Shown here piece after piece: positions 37,177-45,519 of a stretch of DNA of 64,000 bases. The notes below the pieces were generated by a model. That model was not told where the DNA came from and searched no databases. It saw nothing but the letters and a program-made list of their open reading frames with translations. Every line of letters begins with the position of its first letter. Position 1 is the first letter of the stretch. The translations under genes and the position numbers were made by a program. Location of the stretch: contig NZ_MSTQ01000009.1 of the NCBI RefSeq assembly GCF_001945365.1, positions 124,001-188,000 on the forward strand, read 5' to 3'. This DNA is from Pseudomonas reinekei. GTDB lineage: Bacteria > Pseudomonadota > Gammaproteobacteria > Pseudomonadales > Pseudomonadaceae.

Positions 37177-38091
37177 ATGAACCTGAAGTTTCTCGAGACC
37201 TTTGTCTGGGTCGCCCGACTCAAGAGTTTTCGCCTGACCGCCGATAAGCTCTTCACCACCCAGGCGTCGATTTCCAGCCGCATCGCCGTGCTGGAAAGCG
37301 AGCTGGGGGTGAAGCTGTTTCTGCGTGATTCACGCGGTGTGAGCCTGACGCCCGAAGGCCTGAAAGTGCTCGATTACGCCGAGCAGATGATGGACACCAT
37401 GCAGGCGCTCAAGCAATCGATCGAAACCCGTTCGAGCAAGGCCGGGCGCATCCGCATCGGTGTGATGGACACGGTGATCCACACCTGGCTCAGCCCGTTG
37501 GTGGCGCAGATGACCGATCACTACCCGCTGGTGGAAATCGAGCTGGTGGCCGATACCTCGCTGAACCTCTGCGATCAGCTGCAAAAAGGCTTCCTCGATG
37601 TGATCCTGCAAACTGATCTGCTACGTCAGGAGAGCGTGCGCAGCCTCGAACTGGCCAGCCATCCGATGGGCTGGATCGTTGCCAGCAACGCCCTCTACAA
37701 CCGCGAGTATTCGGGCATCGCCGATCTGGCGAACGAACGGATCATCACCTACTCGAAAAACTCCCATCCGCATCAGGAAGTGCTCGCCCTGATGCAGGCC
37801 AACGGCGTGGCGGCGCCGCGACTCAATTGCGTGAACTCGGTGTCGGCGATTACCCGGTTGCTGCGTGACGGTTTTGGGATTGGCGCATTGCCGCCGGTGC
37901 TGGTGGCCGAGGAACTGGCGCGCGGGGAATTGACCTTGCTCGACATCGAGCAACGGCCACCGAATTTGCAGGTGGTGGTGTCGTGGCGCGTGGGCGTGGA
38001 ATGGGTCGAAGAGATCGTGGCGTTGTGTCAGCAGGTACTGGAGGGGTATGCGCGCAGGGTTGGAAGCAGCTACATCGTATTGGCTGGTTAG
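37177..38091 (+). CDS. LysR-family transcriptional regulator of the pxp unit
   Basis: 304-residue LTTR. N-terminal winged helix: LKFLETFVWVARLKSFRLTADKLFTTQASISSRIAVLESELG. The effector domain starts at IRIGVMDTVIHTWLSPLV. It is divergent from MFS-pxpABC, the classic LTTR arrangement, so it probably senses 5-oxoproline or a related acid. The start has no good Shine-Dalgarno; the dyad at 37159-37173 occupies that region. Confidence 0.9.
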   Translation: MNLKFLETFVWVARLKSFRLTADKLFTTQASISSRIAVLESELGVKLFLRDSRGVSLTPEGLKVLDYAEQMMDTMQALKQSIETRSSKAGRIRIGVMDTVIHTWLSPLVAQMTDHYPLVEIELVADTSLNLCDQLQKGFLDVILQTDLLRQESVRSLELASHPMGWIVASNALYNREYSGIADLANERIITYSKNSHPHQEVLALMQANGVAAPRLNCVNSVSAITRLLRDGFGIGALPPVLVAEELARGELTLLDIEQRPPNLQVVVSWRVGVEWVEEIVALCQQVLEGYARRVGSSYIVLAG

Positions 38092-38094
38092 CCC

Positions 38095-38124
38095 TGTGGC
38101 GAGGGAGCTTGCTCCCTCGCCACA
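38095..38124. repeat. Perfect 30-nt REP palindrome (copy B)
   Basis: Same 30 bases as 33271-33300. Again placed between convergent genes (LysR and DUF2937), directly after a stop codon. Confidence 0.9.
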
Positions 38125-38134
38125 AAGACCGTGT

Positions 38135-38677
38135 TTAAAGCCCGCGAAAATCCCGCTCTTCAATCGGCCGGCTCTGGCGCAGGCGCTTGCCGCCCAACAC
38201 CACCCAGTCGATCAGCCGGAACAGGCACTCAATCCCGAACGACAACAGCAACGCGCCGCTCATGCCCCAAATCATCGCCTCTGGAGTCAGCAGGATCTGG
38301 TAGCTGTAGCCATTCCAGGTTTCCTTGCGGATGTCCGGGTCGGCGGCCAGCACCACTTGCAGGAGCCGGATGTACCAAGGGCCTTGCATCGCCTGGAACT
38401 GTTTATCCAGCGCGACCTGACGGGTCAGCAGGTTGCTCAGGCTGTCGGCATCGCTGCGAAAGATCGGGTCTTCACTGGCGCGATAATGCGCCACCAGGGC
38501 CTGCATATCGCCCTTGAAAAACTGATTGGCGGTGTTCTGGAATCCGCTCAACCCGGTCTGCGCTTCAATCAGGTGCGCCTCGACCCGCTTGGCGTAATCG
38601 CTGATGAACCCCGGCACCTGGACACCGATCAACAGTCCCGCCGCGAACAACACCAGCCGTAGATAACTGAGCAACAT
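38135..38677 (-). CDS. DUF2937 family membrane protein
   Basis: 180-residue protein with an N-terminal membrane helix (LRLVLFAAGLLIGVQVPGFI), a helical extracytoplasmic middle (about 25-130) and a C-terminal helix (AMIWGMSGALLLSFGIECLF). The length and pattern match DUF2937; no function is known. It lies 11 bp after the class II amidotransferase gene. Start at 38677 is preceded by AAGGA. Confidence 0.8.
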   Translation of the reverse strand: MLLSYLRLVLFAAGLLIGVQVPGFISDYAKRVEAHLIEAQTGLSGFQNTANQFFKGDMQALVAHYRASEDPIFRSDADSLSNLLTRQVALDKQFQAMQGPWYIRLLQVVLAADPDIRKETWNGYSYQILLTPEAMIWGMSGALLLSFGIECLFRLIDWVVLGGKRLRQSRPIEERDFRGL

Positions 38678-38688
38678 GGGAGTAGTCC

Positions 38689-39465
38689 TTATGAGGTCTG
38701 GCCCTGACTGACGCATTCACCGCGTCGCCACAGGCTCCATTGACCCGGTTCGTAACGGGTCCAGGTTTCGTTTTCGGTCAACGGTTCGGTGGCGATCACT
38801 GTCACCACGTCGTTGGGTGTGGTTTCAGCCTGGAAGTCGACGATCACATCGACATCCTTCAAGCGTGCCGGGCCGAACGGCGCACGACGGGTAATCTGCG
38901 CCAGCTTGGTCGAGCAATAGCAGAACAACCAGTCGCCATCGCTGAGCAGGCAGTTGAACACGCCTTTGCTACGGTATTCGGCGCAAGCGGCCACCAGATC
39001 CGGCAGCAGTTCCTCGACCTCGACCGGCTCGGGGAACGCCGCGCGCACGCGGTTGAGCAAATCGCAAAACGCCGCTTCACTGTCGGTATCGCCCACGGGC
39101 CGATAAAAACTGGCCGTCGGCTGAAAATCCGCCAACTGGCCGTTATGGGCGAAACACCAGTTGCGACCCCACAGTTCGCGGACGAACGGGTGGGTGTTGG
39201 ACAGGCAGACCTTGCCGACATTGGCCTGGCGGATATGCCCGATCACCACTTCGCTCTTGATCGGGTAGCGCTGAACCAGATTGGCCACTTCCGACTCGCA
39301 GCTCGCCGCCGGGTCCTGAAACAGGCGCAAACCGCGACCTTCGTAGAAAGCGATGCCCCAGCCGTCACGGTGCGGACCGGTACGCCCGCCGCGCTGCATC
39401 AGCCCGGTAAAGCTGAACACGATATCGGTCGGGACATTGGCGCTCATGCCCAATAACTCACACAT
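38689..39465 (-). CDS. Class II glutamine amidotransferase (YafJ-like)
   Basis: 258-residue Ntn-hydrolase. The start at 39465 places Cys2 (MCELLGMSA) as the N-terminal nucleophile, as required for this family after Met removal. Other motifs are [29 protein letters not shown] and CFAHNGQL, which form the glutaminase site. The YafJ group has no synthase domain, and its physiological acceptor is unknown. It lies between two small membrane-protein genes on the same strand. Confidence 0.92.
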   Translation of the reverse strand: MCELLGMSANVPTDIVFSFTGLMQRGGRTGPHRDGWGIAFYEGRGLRLFQDPAASCESEVANLVQRYPIKSEVVIGHIRQANVGKVCLSNTHPFVRELWGRNWCFAHNGQLADFQPTASFYRPVGDTDSEAAFCDLLNRVRAAFPEPVEVEELLPDLVAACAEYRSKGVFNCLLSDGDWLFCYCSTKLAQITRRAPFGPARLKDVDVIVDFQAETTPNDVVTVIATEPLTENETWTRYEPGQWSLWRRGECVSQGQTS

Positions 39466-39498
39466 GCTCGGACTCTCGCTCAATGGCAGGGGGCGCGG

Positions 39499-39990
39499 TT
39501 ACAGACGAGGTTCGACCCGCATACGCTGGGGATTGCCCGGTACCGGCGGACGGCCGTAGCGATCATCGCCGGCACCACCGAAAGGATGGTCCTCTTCTTC
39601 CGGATCGTCGGCACGGGCAGCGGCCTTGGCGGCGGCCGCCTGCTCCTTGCGGGCGTTGGCAGCGCGCTCGAAGGGGAAGCGGATGGCCACGAATACCAGG
39701 TAAATGCCGAATGCGATCATGCCGTACATGAACAGATCGGAAATGGCCCGCCAGGCGTTGTTGCCGACCTTGAACAGCAGGTCCAGGGCAGTAATGGCAA
39801 TGGCCGGGGCGACCTTTTCCTTCACCGGGTCAATGATCGTCGGGCTGAACAGCAGCACCGCCACCAGCAACCGCAGCGGTTCACGCAACCAGCGCCACAT
39901 CCAGCGGGTAATGCGCATCCACACCAACAGGCAGCCCAAAGCGGCAAAGGCGTAAAGGCCCCAAGCGATCAGATAGTCGTTCTCGGTCAT
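39499..39990 (-). CDS. Conserved hypothetical membrane protein
   Basis: 163-residue protein with three hydrophobic stretches: YLIAWGLYAFAALGCLLVWM, EPLRLLVAVLLFSPTII and FMYGMIAFGIYLVFVAIRF. A charged tail is rich in Ala, Lys, Asp and Glu (AAAAKAAARADDPEEEDHPFGG). I do not recognise a functional family. It precedes the amidotransferase gene by 33 bp and may be co-transcribed. Start at 39990 (MTENDYL); an earlier Met three codons upstream is also possible. Confidence 0.75.
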   Translation of the reverse strand: MTENDYLIAWGLYAFAALGCLLVWMRITRWMWRWLREPLRLLVAVLLFSPTIIDPVKEKVAPAIAITALDLLFKVGNNAWRAISDLFMYGMIAFGIYLVFVAIRFPFERAANARKEQAAAAKAAARADDPEEEDHPFGGAGDDRYGRPPVPGNPQRMRVEPRL

Positions 39991-40101
39991 GGTGTCCATG
40001 GCAAGGCAGGCAAAGAGGCGCTTATGATAACGGCTTTTCGCCCATCAGGCTCCTTCATGTAGGAGCCACCCCCTATTCAGTACACTGTTCGAGAGCCTTT
40101 C

Positions 40102-42156
40102 ATGCCGACATCCGCCAACATTTGCGACGCCCCGATCGCCCATAAGGCCGAAGGCTGCGACCCGTATGCCTGGCTGCAGGAGCGCGACACCGAAGCTGTG
40201 CTCGACTACCTCAAGGCTGAAAACAGCTACCAGCAGGCGCAAACCGCCGACCAGGCCGCGCTGCGTGAAACCCTGTTCGAGGAGATCAAGGGCCGGATTC
40301 TCGAAACCGACCTGTCCCTGCCCTCGCCGTGGGGGCCGTACCTGTATTACACGCGCACCACGGCGGGCGATGAATACGCCCGTCATTACCGCTGCCCGCG
40401 TCCGGCCGACGACAGCCTGATCCTCGACGAAAGCCGGGAACAACTGCTGCTGGACCCGAACGTGCTGGCCAACGGCGGCTTCTTTTCCCTGGGCGCGTTC
40501 AGCATCAGCCCGGACCACCAGCGCTTGGCCTACAGCATCGACTCCACGGGCGATGAGATTTACACGCTGTTCGTGAAGGAACTGTCCGACGGACGTGTCA
40601 GCGAACTGGAGTTCCAGGACTGCGACGGCAGCATGACCTGGGCCAATGACAGCCTGACGCTGTTCTTTGGCGAGCTGGATGACACCCACCGCCCGCACAA
40701 GCTGTATCGCTATCGCCTGGACGGCACGGCGGCCGAAGAAGTGTTCCATGAGCCGGACGGCCGCTTCTTCATGCATTGCTACCGCTCAAGCTCCGAGCAA
40801 CAACTGCTCCTGTCCGTAGGCAGCAAGACCACCAGCGAAGTCTGGGTGCTCGACGCCAACCAGCCGCAACAAGCCTTTACCTGTATCGCGCCAAGGGTCG
40901 AAGACCACGAGTATGACGTCGACCACGGCGCACTCGACGGCCAATGGACCTGGTTCATCCGCACCAACCGCGACGGCATCAACTTCGCGCTGTACACCGC
41001 TGTCGATACCGGCGTGGCGCCGATCGAGGCGCAATGGCAAATCCTGATCCCGCACAGCGACACGGTGATGATCGACGGCATGAGCCTGAACGCCGGCGCC
41101 ATGACCCTGAGCCTGCGTGAAGGCGGCTTGCCGATCATCGAAGTGCACCCACAGGATTTGCCGAGCTACCGCGTGCAACTGCCGGACGCCGCGTACAGCC
41201 TGCATGTGCAGAATACCCTGGAGTTCGTCAGCGAGCGGATCCGCCTGCGCTATGAAGCGCTGAACCGTCCGGCGCAGATCCGCCAGTTGCAACTGAGTAA
41301 CGGCGAACAGCAAGTGCTCAAGCAAACCCCGGTGCTCGGTCCGTTCGATGCCGACGCCTACGTCAGCCAGCGCCTGTGGGCCACCGCGCCCGACGGCACG
41401 CAGGTACCGATCAGCCTGGTGATCAAACGCGAAGCCCTTGGCAAACCGGTGCCACTGTATCTGTACGGCTACGGCGCTTATGGCGAAAGCCTCGATCCTT
41501 GGTTCTCCCACGCGCGCCTGAGCCTGTTGGATCGCGGCATGGCGTTCGCCATTGCCCACGTTCGCGGTGGCGGCGAGTTGGGTGAGGCCTGGTATCGCGC
41601 CGGCAAGCAGGAACACAAGCAAAACACCTTCAGCGACTTTATTGCCTGCGCCGAGCACCTGATCGCCAACGGCTTCACCCGCGCGCCACAACTGGCGATC
41701 AGCGGTGGCAGCGCTGGCGGCCTGTTGATCGGCGCGGTGCTCAACCAGCGCCCGGAATTGTTCGGTGCCGCGATTGCCGAAGTGCCGTTCGTCGACGTGC
41801 TCAATACCATGCTCGACCCGGACCTGCCGCTGACCGTCACCGAATACGACGAGTGGGGCAACCCGCAGGAGCCGGACGTCTATGAGCGGCTCAAGGCCTA
41901 CGCCCCCTACGAAAACGTCAAGGCGCAAGCCTATCCGGCCATGCTGGTCATTGCCGGCTACAACGACAGTCGTGTGCAGTATTGGGAAGCGGCCAAGTGG
42001 GTGGCGAAATTGCGCACGGCCAAAACCGACACCAATCCCCTGCTGCTCAAGACCGAACTGGGCGCCGGACATGGCGGGATGAGCGGGCGGTATCAGGGAT
42101 TGCGTGACGTAGCACTCGAATACGCATTTTTGTTCAAGGTTTTGGGCGTTGCCTGA
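40102..42156 (+). CDS. S9 family peptidase (oligopeptidase B-like)
   Basis: 684-residue prolyl-oligopeptidase-family serine peptidase. A beta-propeller domain (about 60-400) guards an alpha/beta-hydrolase domain. The triad is visible: Ser in SGGSAGGLLIG, Asp in AGYNDSRVQY, His in GAGHGGMSGR. The acidic residues around YDEWGNPQEPDVYE are like those giving oligopeptidase B its preference for Arg/Lys. It has no signal peptide, so it is cytosolic and cleaves short peptides. It is a single gene; the following REP pair ends the unit. Confidence 0.93.
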   Translation: MPTSANICDAPIAHKAEGCDPYAWLQERDTEAVLDYLKAENSYQQAQTADQAALRETLFEEIKGRILETDLSLPSPWGPYLYYTRTTAGDEYARHYRCPRPADDSLILDESREQLLLDPNVLANGGFFSLGAFSISPDHQRLAYSIDSTGDEIYTLFVKELSDGRVSELEFQDCDGSMTWANDSLTLFFGELDDTHRPHKLYRYRLDGTAAEEVFHEPDGRFFMHCYRSSSEQQLLLSVGSKTTSEVWVLDANQPQQAFTCIAPRVEDHEYDVDHGALDGQWTWFIRTNRDGINFALYTAVDTGVAPIEAQWQILIPHSDTVMIDGMSLNAGAMTLSLREGGLPIIEVHPQDLPSYRVQLPDAAYSLHVQNTLEFVSERIRLRYEALNRPAQIRQLQLSNGEQQVLKQTPVLGPFDADAYVSQRLWATAPDGTQVPISLVIKREALGKPVPLYLYGYGAYGESLDPWFSHARLSLLDRGMAFAIAHVRGGGELGEAWYRAGKQEHKQNTFSDFIACAEHLIANGFTRAPQLAISGGSAGGLLIGAVLNQRPELFGAAIAEVPFVDVLNTMLDPDLPLTVTEYDEWGNPQEPDVYERLKAYAPYENVKAQAYPAMLVIAGYNDSRVQYWEAAKWVAKLRTAKTDTNPLLLKTELGAGHGGMSGRYQGLRDVALEYAFLFKVLGVA

Positions 42157-42213
42157 GGAACTTGCCCCCTAGAACCGGTCTCAAGACCAGTACACCGGAC
42201 CCGATACAACGAA

Positions 42214-42299
42214 GATCCCTGCTCGCGAAAGCGTCGAATCAGTCAACATTGATCTTGAATGTGCAGACCCCTTCGCGAGCAGACTCGCTCCCACAAGGG
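42214..42299. repeat. Inverted REP pair (degenerate left half)
   Basis: GATCCCTGCTCGCGAAAGCG at the left faces CGCGAGCAGACTCGCTCCCAC at the right, about 40 bp apart. The left half lacks its outer arm. Downstream of the S9 peptidase gene. Confidence 0.7.
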
Positions 42300-42352
42300 A
42301 TTGGGGATACTTAAAAAGCCGCCATCAGACACAACAAAAAAGACCGCACGAC

Positions 42353-42826
42353 ATGTCAGAACCGACCTTCCTGAACAACGAAATCCGCGACTGGCTGATG
42401 GACTGCGGCCTGTTCAACCAGCTGTTGCCCGCCGACTTTGCCGCCGCTTCAGGCTACTTCAGCATCAGCACCATTGCCCAGGGCGAAGAGATTTTCCACG
42501 AGGGTGATGCCGGCAGTTTCATGTGCATCATCCACACCGGCCAGGTGGCCGTGCAGAAGACCACCAGTGACGGCCAGCAGGTGACCATTGCCACCTTGCG
42601 CAGCGGTCGCTCGTTCGGCGAAATGGCCGTGCTCGATGGTGAACGGCGTTCGGCCAGTTGCGTGGCAGCGAGCAACTGCCAGTTGCTCAACCTGGGCAAG
42701 GACTCACTGGAAAAAATGCTCAACGACGCACCGAAAATCGCCGCCAAGATCATCCGCGCCCTCGCCGTCGCACTGTCCAGACGCCTGCGCATGGCTGACG
42801 GGCAACTGCTTACGCAGCAGGTCTAA
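42353..42826 (+). CDS. Stand-alone cyclic nucleotide-binding domain protein
   Basis: 157-residue protein made of one cNMP-binding (Crp N-terminal type) domain. Beta-barrel motifs: GEEIFHEGDAGSFMCIIHTGQVAV, TLRSGRSFGEMAVLDGERRSASC (the phosphate-binding cassette, with the Glu and Arg usual for cyclic nucleotide binding) and the hinge helix. There is no DNA-binding domain, so it is not a Crp-type factor. It may pair with another protein in trans. Its stop overlaps the 3' end of the convergent small gene. Confidence 0.85.
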   Translation: MSEPTFLNNEIRDWLMDCGLFNQLLPADFAAASGYFSISTIAQGEEIFHEGDAGSFMCIIHTGQVAVQKTTSDGQQVTIATLRSGRSFGEMAVLDGERRSASCVAASNCQLLNLGKDSLEKMLNDAPKIAAKIIRALAVALSRRLRMADGQLLTQQV

Positions 42827-43113
42827 CCCCCGGGCGGTTTGGCTTTCGGCGGGTCAGGTTCTATGCCCGGCAACGGTTGGTCCTTGGTGGGCGGGCTCGG
42901 TCTTTCAATGGGCACCAACGGCGGGCCGCCGCTGCCGGGACCGACCTTGGGCAAGGGGGCCGGGCTGATTTGCGGATACGGCGTAGGCGTTGCGGTCCCC
43001 GGTGAACCGGGCATGGGTGCGGGGCTGACGGGAAGGGATTGCAGCTGTTGGGCCTGCACTGCAGTAATCGAGAGCGCGGCCATGGCAATGACCGTTAGAA
43101 TGATGCGCTTCAT
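42823..43113 (-). CDS. Small proline-rich secreted protein
   Basis: 96 residues: signal peptide MKRIILTVIAMAALSITAVQA, then a mature part of ~75 residues that is largely Pro, Gly and Ser (for example SPAPMPGSPGTATPTPYP). Low complexity, no known domain. Start at 43113 gives a proper signal peptide. Unknown function; possibly a periplasmic or envelope-associated disordered peptide. Convergent with the cyclic nucleotide-binding gene, overlapping its stop. Confidence 0.65.
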   Translation of the reverse strand: MKRIILTVIAMAALSITAVQAQQLQSLPVSPAPMPGSPGTATPTPYPQISPAPLPKVGPGSGGPPLVPIERPSPPTKDQPLPGIEPDPPKAKPPGG

Positions 43114-43209
43114 CAATGGCTCCGTTGGCCTTGTGGTCTGTTGCAGGCTACTCCCAACTGCGTCGATTTGCCTTCCCCCTGTGCTGCCATTTTTCCTCAA
43201 GTGAGCCCC

Positions 43210-43896
43210 ATGAAACGTTTCGTTCTACTCGATACCGCCCCCATTCCCGAGAACGGCGGCGCCTTGTGCCTGTTCGAGTATGGCGAGGATTTCGTCATCA
43301 AGATCCAGGGCGGTGACGGCGGGCAGCTGATGAACACGCGCATGCACGGGTCCGAAGATGCCCTGGCCGAGATCCCCTGCCGCAAGGTCGCCGGTCGTCC
43401 GAATTCTCGGGTGTTGATTGGTGGCCTGGGCATGGGTTTCACTCTCGCCTCGGCACTCAAGCACCTGGGCAAGGCCGCTGAAGTGGTGGTCGCCGAACTG
43501 GTGCCGGGCGTGGTGGAATGGAACCGTGGACCCTTGGGCGAAAAAGCCGGCAACCCGCTGCAGGACCCGCGCACAGTCATCCGCATGGAAGACGTGGCCA
43601 AAGTCTTGCAAGCCGAGCCACAAGGCTTCGACGCGATCATGCTCGACGTCGACAACGGCCCCGAAGGCCTGACCCAACGGGCCAACAGCTGGCTCTACTC
43701 CGCTGGCGGCCTAAGCGCCTGCGCCAAGGCCCTGCGCCCCAAAGGCGTGCTGGCGGTCTGGTCGGCCAGCGCAGACCGGCAGTTTTCCGACAAACTGAAA
43801 AAAGCCGGGTTCAAGGCCGAAGAAGTGCAGGTCTTCGCCCACGGCAACAAGGGCACCCGCCATACCATCTGGATTGCCGAGAAGCTCAAGGGCTGA
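43210..43896 (+). CDS. Spermidine synthase-like SAM-dependent methyltransferase fold protein
   Basis: 228-residue class I SAM-fold protein of the spermidine-synthase-like group. It has the glycine loop VLIGGLGMGFTLASAL (about 75-90), the acidic residue VVAELVPGVVEWNR and the DAIMLDVDNGPEGL region with an Asp after beta-4. The short length and missing C-terminal catalytic elements make true spermidine synthase activity unlikely. Start at 43210 (MKRFVLLDTAP), as the upstream frame is not protein-like. Next gene (yajD-like) starts 50 bp downstream. Confidence 0.85.
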   Translation: MKRFVLLDTAPIPENGGALCLFEYGEDFVIKIQGGDGGQLMNTRMHGSEDALAEIPCRKVAGRPNSRVLIGGLGMGFTLASALKHLGKAAEVVVAELVPGVVEWNRGPLGEKAGNPLQDPRTVIRMEDVAKVLQAEPQGFDAIMLDVDNGPEGLTQRANSWLYSAGGLSACAKALRPKGVLAVWSASADRQFSDKLKKAGFKAEEVQVFAHGNKGTRHTIWIAEKLKG

Positions 43897-43945
43897 GCTA
43901 AACTGGCTGCATAACCGTCATTAGTCTTTCTACAAAGGTGAACCC

Positions 43946-44317
43946 ATGAGTTCGTCCACCCCAACCAACACGTCGAAGCTCGATCGCATCCTCGCCGACA
44001 ATCAGCGCGACAAGGAAATGGGCTACCGCGACAAAGCCCTGAAGATGTACCCACACGTGTGCGGCCGCTGCGCCCGTGAATTTTCCGGCAAGCGCCTGAG
44101 CGAACTGACCGTGCACCACCGTGACCACAACCACGACAACAACCCGCAGGATGGCTCGAACTGGGAGTTGTTGTGCCTGTACTGCCACGATAACGAGCAC
44201 TCGCGTTATACCGACCAGCAGTACTTCGGCGAAGGCTCGCTGAGCACGCCGAAAATCGCCAAGGCGACGCATAACCCGTTTGCCGCATTGGCCGGGTTGA
44301 TGAAAAAAGAAGAGTGA
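43946..44317 (+). CDS. YajD-family HNH nuclease
   Basis: 123-residue HNH endonuclease-fold protein. The zinc-binding cysteines are in HVCGRCAREF and LLCLYCHDNEH, and the HNH core is in LTVHHRDHNHDNNPQDGSNWELL. This is the YajD family found widely in proteobacteria; its physiological target is unknown. AAGGTG before the start. A REP palindrome follows. Confidence 0.92.
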   Translation: MSSSTPTNTSKLDRILADNQRDKEMGYRDKALKMYPHVCGRCAREFSGKRLSELTVHHRDHNHDNNPQDGSNWELLCLYCHDNEHSRYTDQQYFGEGSLSTPKIAKATHNPFAALAGLMKKEE

Positions 44318-44343
44318 ACACCTTCATTGCCTGAACTGGCCTC

Positions 44344-44363
44344 ATCGCGGGCAAGCCCGCGAT
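44344..44363. repeat. Short REP palindrome
   Basis: ATCGCGGGC AA GCCCGCGAT, 9-bp perfect arms, after the yajD-like gene. Only the inner part of a REP is present. Confidence 0.7.
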
Positions 44364-44454
44364 AGCAATAGCCCAGACACATAGATCGCCAACCTGAGCA
44401 CCCCTGCCCCAATCCCCGTATAATCGCGCTTTTTTACCCAAAGGCACCCCGCTC

Positions 44455-44925
44455 GTGGCAGACAAACGGTACAGCTGCATTGGTTTGTATAACCCCAAAT
44501 CACCGGAGAACGTCGGTTCGGTGATGCGCGCCGCTGGCTGTTATGGCGTGGCGTCGGTGTTCTACACCGGCAAGCGTTATGAACGCGCCGCCGATTTCGT
44601 GACTGATACCAAGCGCGTCCACTACGACATCCCGCTGATCGGCATCGATGACCTGAAGAAAATCCTGCCGCTGAACTGCGTTCCAGTCGCCGTGGAACTG
44701 GTCGAAGGCGCCCGCCCGCTGCCCGAGTACACCCACCCGGACCGCGCGCTGTACATCTTCGGCCCGGAAGACGGCTCGCTGGATAAAGAAATTCGCGACT
44801 GGTGTGAAGACGTGGTCTACATCCCGACCACCGGCTGCATGAACCTGGCCGCCACGGTCAACGTCGTGCTCTATGACCGCATGGCCAAGGGCCTCAATAC
44901 CCGCTCGGGGCCAAAATTCCGCTGA
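44455..44925 (+). CDS. RNA methyltransferase, TrmH/SpoU (SPOUT) family
   Basis: 156-residue SPOUT methyltransferase, close in length to the tRNA 2'-O-methyltransferase TrmL. Motif 1 is NPKSPENVGSVMRAAG with the catalytic-type Asn/Arg, motif 2 ALYIFGPEDGSL and motif 3 IPTTGCMNLAATVNVVLYDR; the last two form the SAM knot. The exact RNA target is unknown. It starts with GTG. A TATAAT at 44419-44424 is a plausible -10, though no good -35 is seen. Confidence 0.9.
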   Translation: MADKRYSCIGLYNPKSPENVGSVMRAAGCYGVASVFYTGKRYERAADFVTDTKRVHYDIPLIGIDDLKKILPLNCVPVAVELVEGARPLPEYTHPDRALYIFGPEDGSLDKEIRDWCEDVVYIPTTGCMNLAATVNVVLYDRMAKGLNTRSGPKFR

Positions 44926-45017
44926 GTCGCTGCACATCCGATGGAACAAGCGCCATGTCCGCACAGTCAGCTTAACTATCGATTACTGAAGCAGCCCTTC
45001 CTGCCTGGAGACAGATC

Positions 45018-45395
45018 ATGAGCGAACTCAAACGTGTAGAGCGCATCGAATCCACCCCGTTCCAGACCCCGTCCGAGCATAACGTTCAGGGCTGGGAACG
45101 CCTCGGTTCGCTGGCCGGTGGCGTGGTGATGGTGGGCAAGGGTCTGCGCCGCGGCGGCTTCTTTGGCCTGATCCAGGTGGCCATCGGCGGCGTAGCCCTG
45201 GCCCGTGGCATCACCGGCCACAGCTCGGCGAAAAGCCTGCTGGAAAAAAGCCGTCAGGACATGAACAACGTGCGGGCGAAAATTCAGCGTGCGGGTGAGG
45301 AGTTGCAGACGCTGAAGGCCAATGCCGAAGCGGCGACCAAAACCGCCACCGTGACCGGGAATGATTCCTTGAAGTCGCCAAAAACCGGCGTCTGA
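45018..45395 (+). CDS. DUF2892/YgaP-like membrane protein
   Basis: 125-residue protein. The middle carries the YgaP-like transmembrane motif NVQGWERLGSLAGGVVMVGKGLRRGGFFGLIQVAIGGVALARG region (about 22-65), followed by a helical, charged C-terminal tail that may form a coiled coil (KSRQDMNNVRAKIQRAGEEL). Function unknown. AGACAGATC precedes the ATG. Confidence 0.78.
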   Translation: MSELKRVERIESTPFQTPSEHNVQGWERLGSLAGGVVMVGKGLRRGGFFGLIQVAIGGVALARGITGHSSAKSLLEKSRQDMNNVRAKIQRAGEELQTLKANAEAATKTATVTGNDSLKSPKTGV

Positions 45396-45425
45396 CCGGC
45401 AAGGTTCGGCGAGTTTAAAGGCCTC

Positions 45426-45512
45426 ATCGCGAGCAAGCTCGCTCCCACAGAGTGGTGCGGTGTGAACAACATGTGTGATCGCCGGCGTTCATTGTGGGAT
45501 CTTGCTCGAGAT
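45426..45512. repeat. Inverted REP pair, right half degenerate
   Basis: ATCGCGAGCAAGCTCGCTCCCACAG at the left and TTGTGGGATCTTGCTCGAGAT at the right, in inverse orientation, between convergent genes. Confidence 0.75.
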
Positions 45513-45519
45513 GGCGGTT

